Shown here piece after piece: positions 59,058 to 64,000 of a stretch of 64,000 bases of DNA; the first letter of the stretch is position 1; every line of letters begins with the position of its first letter. The position numbers and the translations under genes were made by a program. Under the pieces are notes generated by a model. The model saw only the letters and a list, made by a program, of their open reading frames with translations, was not told the origin of the DNA and did no database searches. This DNA is from Paulownia fortunei (lineage: Eukaryota > Streptophyta > Magnoliopsida > Lamiales > Paulowniaceae). Location: contig CM033115.1 of the NCBI GenBank assembly GCA_019321725.1, positions 16,130,673 to 16,194,672 on the forward strand, in the 5' to 3' direction.

Positions 59058-60568
59058 ACTGGTTGCAATTTGCCTACCCTTCTCAGTCCGTTACCAATCT
59101 GATCAGAATATCTCAAACAACTTCAAAGATCTCTCCTATATGTCAGCCTTACATTATGGTGACCTTAAGAATCTCGCCTACCTTAGGATCCTCAAGCTTC
59201 TATCAGTTGTGAATGGAACTTGTGTCTGTATAGTTTTAAAAGCTTGACTCATTTGCACACCTAGTTTCATCCTGGACACGTATTATACTTGGAATTTGTG
59301 TTGCATTTGTAGTGGTGTTGGAGGGGCAGGTTCCGGTGCCTGGTTAAATATGCTGTGTTTATGAACTTGCATTAATCAATTGGTGAAAATCTAGTGATAA
59401 GATGAAGGCCTTTGAGTTGTGTTCATTGGTAGCCCGGCGCTGCAGTTAACTAATTTAGCAAAGAAATATTGTGGTTGTTAAAATCCATTAACATATTAGT
59501 GTCTGTCCCTGCTACGGCGCAATAGAATTTTTTTACACTAAAGCAATATTACTAATTGTCTTGGTGTTTCGCATAGCTTCTGTTTGGTTAGTTATGATGA
59601 TAGGTAGGCAAGTATATAGGTATAATAGGGTAATCTGCTCGGCTTAACATACAGTTACTGTACTAGGCAATTACGAGAACAGCATGACAAAAAACTGTGG
59701 ATATTGATTGGAAAGTTACTCACTAAATTCAGATAATTTCATAAAATACTATGAGCACTGGGATTGTTTCTTGGATTTCAATTGATGGTACTTAGTAACA
59801 GATATGGAAGACAATCTTTCCACTATAATGATTAAGAACAGATTTCAGAAAGTAGATCTTCTGAGACTATACTCGATTTTGAATACACCATTCTAGATTA
59901 TAGTAACCTAAAATTCTTGTAATTTCCTTGGACAACTTTATGCAAAGTCCCAAGAGAAAACTGGAAATGTGAAAAACCATTGTTTAAAGAATCCTTTTCT
60001 GATCCCTTTCTCTGACATATTTTTTTTTACCTGGTCGGGGGCTGGGGGAAGAGAGATGATAGCTCCCTCTCTGGGGTTTGTGACACCTCACTTCTGCAAA
60101 TGTTTATCTTAAATCTTGATTTTTAATGAGTAGAAGAAGGTTGTCATGATCAGAATCTTTTTTTTTTCTGTGGATGATTTGATGTATGTTTTTTTGGTAC
60201 TGGGTTGCTTCAACTTCGATGCACAAATGATAAGAACTAAGTAGTTTGTGGTGCATGAGTACGTATTGCTAATTCTTATGTGAATTAGGAAAATTGAACA
60301 GCCTTTACAAGGGAGTAACTAATAATTTACTGATGATTCAGTATCGTAGTTGAACTCGACTTTTCATGGGGATATTTTGGGTATTGAATTCTATGTGCAG
60401 GATGGGCTCTGGTTCATCTTGTCTTCTGTATTTACCTTTATTCTTTCAGAAATTTCTTTCAATTGTTTCTGGCTGTGAACTTTCTTTATTAACCGCGGCT
60501 GGCAAACTTATGGAGTCAAGTTGTTCTGGTGTAGGTAATGTGGCTCTGAAGATTGAGTGAATATCAGC

Positions 60569-62665
60569 ATGGATAGCTTGGGTACTGGGAAGGTAAAGAA
60601 AATTATATGGAAAAGAAGTAAAACTGCAGTGGATGTAGACAATGAGAGAGAGGACCCCAATAAAGGCAAAGATGCAGGGGAAAAAGGATGCCATTGTGAT
60701 TCTCTGCAATTGTCTACATTTCCAAGGACCTGCAATCAGGCCCAGCCATTTGCATTGTCCCTGCTACCCATTCCCAAGGTGGAAGAATGGTGTTCAAATA
60801 CATCCATCGTCTTGACTGGAACAGCTTGTAGAGGGGGGACTGGACCACCTGTGGGAGTTGTAGACATTGGTGTAAGCAAATCTGCATATTATTTTTGCAT
60901 TGCTCTACCTGGAGTCAAGAAAGATCCTGGTAAATTTCTTTTCACCCCACCACTTCTATTATGCGCTGTTAATGTACTTATTTATGATTTGGCACCTTTT
61001 ATTAGCAAGTAGCAAATTATTTAACTTGTGTCAGATGCCAAAAGAACATCAACTAATTGAGTATATGTGAACAGTCTATGTGCGACAGATGTGTTGTATC
61101 TGATCATCTTCTGATTGAACATGGTTCCACTGAAACTATTATGCAGCACATGTAACACCTACTTTTCTTATCTCAGACCAATGGTCGGAGAGAATTTAAA
61201 CATTCAGTCTACCAATTCTAGTACAAAGTATAATGCTAGTTAGTTCCATCTCTCAATATCCTGAAATATAAATTCATCTATCACATAAATGAGGACATCA
61301 ATATACCTCGTTGCTTTGCCCAAGTCTTTTTGCCAACTCATTTGGGGCAATCATTTTGCTCAGTGATGCCTTTATATTTTTAATTACATGCTATCCTAAA
61401 GACTACCTATGTCTAGATCATTAAATGGAGTCCTGAGCACTTTGTAATGGTAAATTCTCTCAAACTCTGTTTGGTGTTATCTGGAAAATGGCCGAGTGAT
61501 AGAAGTTTTACATATGTCTATAAGACAACCACACATCTTGCCTCTCATAAAATACTAATTTAGCAAACCTAACAATTGATTTTAAGAAGAGAGAAATGTT
61601 TGTAGCTTGGGGTGATACAGCAATGCTAAACTATATGTTGGTACATGGCATTGTTTATCAGAGAAATGAATGGATCTTTCTCACAAACCTTCAAGATGAA
61701 CTGCGTATTATGATCATTAGTTATTACTTTGTAGTTACAGAGTTTATTTTAATGAAGCGATGTATTTTTCTGGAGTTGTCAATATGAAATTAGTTTTCTT
61801 TCCTGTAATCTGCTCAAGCTATGATGAAGTCATTGAGTAATGCAATGTGTATTCTGGGATTATGACAAATAAATGTATATTGTGTTCATTTACCCTGATA
61901 TAGATTCTTATATGTAAACTATAGGTACTACTCGAATAATGCTTTATCTCTTGGCCGTATAATAGGATATATATCCATGGTTGCACTAATAAATGGTTAG
62001 CTGGTTTCAGCATTTTAGGAATGATCTACATGAAACTGCAGGTTGGAACTTGACATTAGACATTGTATTGCATATTCCTTTTCCCGTATTAGGAATGACA
62101 AGAGAAATGACTACCTAGTGAGAATTTGTCTTTCAATGTTATTTTCCTTGCATTACTTTTCATATCCAACTATTATTTGGAATGGGAGGAAAAGTAAAGT
62201 CCGTTTATTAAGCATTTCTAATGTCTGTTTTTTTTGGGTATGATTTTTTTCTCACTTCATTACTTTTGTATCTTAGGAATGTGGCTTGCATCCTACTCTG
62301 GAAACCTGAGTGCTTCCAAATAAAACAAATTGCCTCTTTATGCATGAGATATCCAACATTTTTAATTTATCCCCAGAAATGTTTCTTCCAGTTATCTCAA
62401 GGACAGACAGTTTTTGTATTTATCAGGTGAGTTCAGCTGTGAGATTCAAAGGGATGGAAAGGTTTGCGTTCAAGGTGTGACGTCTACTGGTGGGAAAATT
62501 GTCACAAAATATTCTCGAGTTTTTGAAATGAAATTCCAGCAACAATGCCCGCCTGGACCTTTCACGCTTTTCTTCAGTCTGCCGGGACCTGTTGATCCAA
62601 GGCTGTTTTCTCCCAGTTTCAGATCTGATGGCATCTTTGAAGCTGTCATTGCAAAATATGAGTAG
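60569..62665 (+). CDS. Alpha-crystallin/HSP20-like domain protein, ACD22.3 / IDM2-IDM3 type (199 aa)
   Basis: Small-heat-shock-protein-like fold. In Arabidopsis this group includes IDM2 and IDM3, partners in the histone-acetylation complex that protects loci from silencing, and ACD22.3. Exons: 60569-60929 and 62427-62665; phase 1 joins phase 1 and the frame closes at 200 codons. The N-terminal 85 residues are charged and unstructured-looking. The conserved part begins at GPPVGVVDIGVSKSAYYFCIALPGV and continues after the intron with FSCEIQRDGKV, then CPPGPFTLFFSLPGPVDPRLF and FRSDGIFEAVI. The split at Pro-Gly before FSCEI matches this group. It lacks the usual HSP20 tail, so a scaffold role is likelier than general chaperoning. 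Which member it is cannot be said from sequence alone. Confidence 0.85.
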
Positions 62666-62962
62666 TACCTTGTGTCTTAATGTACAAAATCAACTGTTGA
62701 TATTTTGCTTTAGCTTATGGAATAGTCTAGGCTGCTAGAATCTGTGTGCATGTGTTTATACACTAGTGTCGTTCTCCCTGTGGATGCACATACTCAATCG
62801 GTCATGTACTTGTTTTGTTGGAACGTAGCTAGCTAGCTGTGGCTTGAATTGTAGATTATGGAAGGTTCACAGCTAAAATTTGCATAATCTGCATTATGGA
62901 GCTGATATTGGAAAATATGATTGTCTTGATGTGCATTAATGGTAGTACCTTGTGTCTTAATG
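62662..62962. repeat. Duplicated end of the alpha-crystallin coding exon
   Basis: GTAGTACCTTGTGTCTTAATG at the stop codon (62662-62682) recurs at 62942-62962, with AAAATATGAG beside each copy. This looks like a local duplication of the 3' end into the 3' UTR. Confidence 0.8.
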
Positions 62963-63440
62963 GAAAATATGAGTTGGTCGTTGGGAAGCACTGGAAAGTT
63001 CATGGCCAGTGTCATACCAAGAATTCAGTTCAAGCAGGTCAAGAAATGTGTATGTGCTGCTGATTGCTCTTTGTAAGCTAATTAATACAAATCCCTTCTT
63101 GCCTAAAGGAAACCAAAATCATTACAATTCATGGCATTTTAGAATGCACTGGATTTAGTTCTGCTATATACTGCAATGTACTTTTAGGTGTACCACTATA
63201 TGATAAATGAAGCTCTTGCTTGACTAATCATGCTTACATTTTTTTGAGAAGATCAATATAATACTAGCATGTTCATGAAAATAAAAATTTCTTCAAACAA
63301 ATGAGTTTTTCCATTACAGTTTTCAACAAAACTTACACTTTAACAAAAGGTAAAAAAGAACAGTTATTATTTCTTAAATAAGTATGAAATTTGACACATT
63401 AGAAACAGGACACCAAGTGACAATGATCAGGGCTAGAAAG
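62690..63440. other. Spacer between the alpha-crystallin gene and the cysteine protease gene
   Basis: The two genes converge. The interval holds the 3' UTR with its duplicated segment and AT-rich DNA; no gene seen. Confidence 0.5.
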
Positions 63441-63454
63441 GAAGACTTTTTAGT

Positions 63455-64000
63455 TCACTTGGTTTTGGTAGGAAAAGAGGCCATTCTGTTAATGCCACAC
63501 ATCCCTGCAGGCTTCCCTGTATTTCTCTTCATCCTTATGTATCCTTTCTCTCCCCATTTTGGTCCCCATGAGTTCTTCACAATGATGTAGTCTAATCCCT
63601 TGCTTGATCCATATCCAACTGCTGCCACTCCATGATCAAGCTCAGTTCCACAGTGCCCATCAAAAACACCCTACAAGCATCCAAATAATCAAATTCTTGA
63701 TGAAAAGGTTAGAACTAAGACACTGCAAAACTTGAAACAAAAGGGCTGTACATACGTACCCCGCTGTAAAATTGAAAATCTCTACCAGAAGCTTCAATGG
63801 CCACACTCAGTGGCTGGTTGGCCAGTGCTTTCAAGAGACTTTGATCATCGTTTGCAGGCACATCATGGTAGCCGCTAATGGTGACTAGTTTTGACTCATC
63901 CTGAAACAATTTTGTAATAATATTAATATCGTCAAATCTTGGAAAAACACTGTATATATTTAGTTTATGATTGTTTTAAGTTGTTCTCATTACCCTGTTT
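63455..64000 (-). CDS. XCP: C-terminal exons of a papain-type cysteine protease, xylem cysteine peptidase (XCP) type (partial)
   Basis: Secreted/vacuolar papain-family (C1A) protease; XCP proteins act in xylem vessel cell autolysis (family knowledge). Two exons are in the window: 63760-63900 and 63455-63670 (stop TGA), joined in phase 0. They encode 47 and 71 residues: [20 protein letters not shown], then the catalytic His in [11 protein letters not shown] and the active-site Asn in [11 protein letters not shown], ending FPTKTK. The end and the [16 protein letters not shown] stretch closely match Arabidopsis XCP1/XCP2. The signal peptide, propeptide and catalytic Cys are encoded beyond 64000. 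The sequence from 63901 to 64000 is intron. Nothing in the visible part suggests inactivation. Confidence 0.9.

Larger units (their letters stand above)
57860..60568 (+). other. Probable 5' UTR exons and introns of the alpha-crystallin gene
   Basis: A GC-richer patch at 57.87-58.0 kb looks like a first non-coding exon, and 60401-60568 follows a TGTGCAG acceptor and leads into the start codon. The intervening DNA holds repeats. Exon borders are not proven. Confidence 0.35.

Noticed and set aside
1..64000. CRISPR arrays, bacterial operons, riboswitches, rRNA or organelle inserts
   Set aside because: None seen. All coding units have spliceosomal introns, and no block resembles plastid or mitochondrial genes.

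Overview
The window is nuclear genomic DNA from a flowering plant, most likely a eudicot. The genes contain many introns with GT-AG borders, the spacers are very AT-rich, and the products are plant-specific: a PsbP-domain thylakoid-lumen protein, an AT-hook PPC protein, a xylem-type papain protease and a Mutator-like transposon carrying a plant mobile domain (PMD). Species cannot be read from the sequence. I spliced the exons by hand using GT-AG borders, frame continuity and remembered family sequences; no alignment was run.

Layout. 1-79 (-): first codons of an unidentified gene with a TATA box at 203-209. About 0.3-10.4 kb: AT-rich spacer with microsatellites, old dispersed repeats and MITE-like pieces. 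11.4-17.0 kb (+): single-RRM RNA-binding protein (ARP1-like, 300 aa) with introns in its 3' UTR reaching about 20.1 kb. 21.5-21.9 kb: Tourist-like MITE. 22,643-29,645: complete 7.0-kb Mutator-like element (MULE) with 10-bp target duplications, holding broken MURA transposase and PMD genes. 30.0-34.1 kb (+): SWI3B chromatin-remodelling subunit, with an apparent frameshift. 37.3-39.9 kb (-): PsbP-domain protein 4. 40,891-43,221: second MULE copy in reverse orientation, reduced to 2.3 kb by one large internal deletion, with its own 10-bp target duplication. 45.7-49.5 kb (+): two-AT-hook AHL protein. 50.6-53.9 kb (-): 3beta-HSD-like Rossmann dehydrogenase with C-terminal membrane segments, with an apparent 1-base frameshift. 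60.6-62.7 kb (+): alpha-crystallin domain protein (ACD22.3/IDM2-IDM3 type). 63.5-64.0 kb (-): last exons of a XCP-type cysteine protease.

The host genes look unrelated in function, as is usual in plants. The notable system is the MULE pair. Both copies have intact target duplications and termini built from clustered CpG-rich hairpins. The long copy encodes two gene types, MURA and PMD. The short copy keeps the promoter, leader introns and last PMD exon. Both copies carry inactivating lesions, mostly at different sites, so they were probably moved in trans. The long copy sits about 350 bp upstream of the SWI3B start codon.
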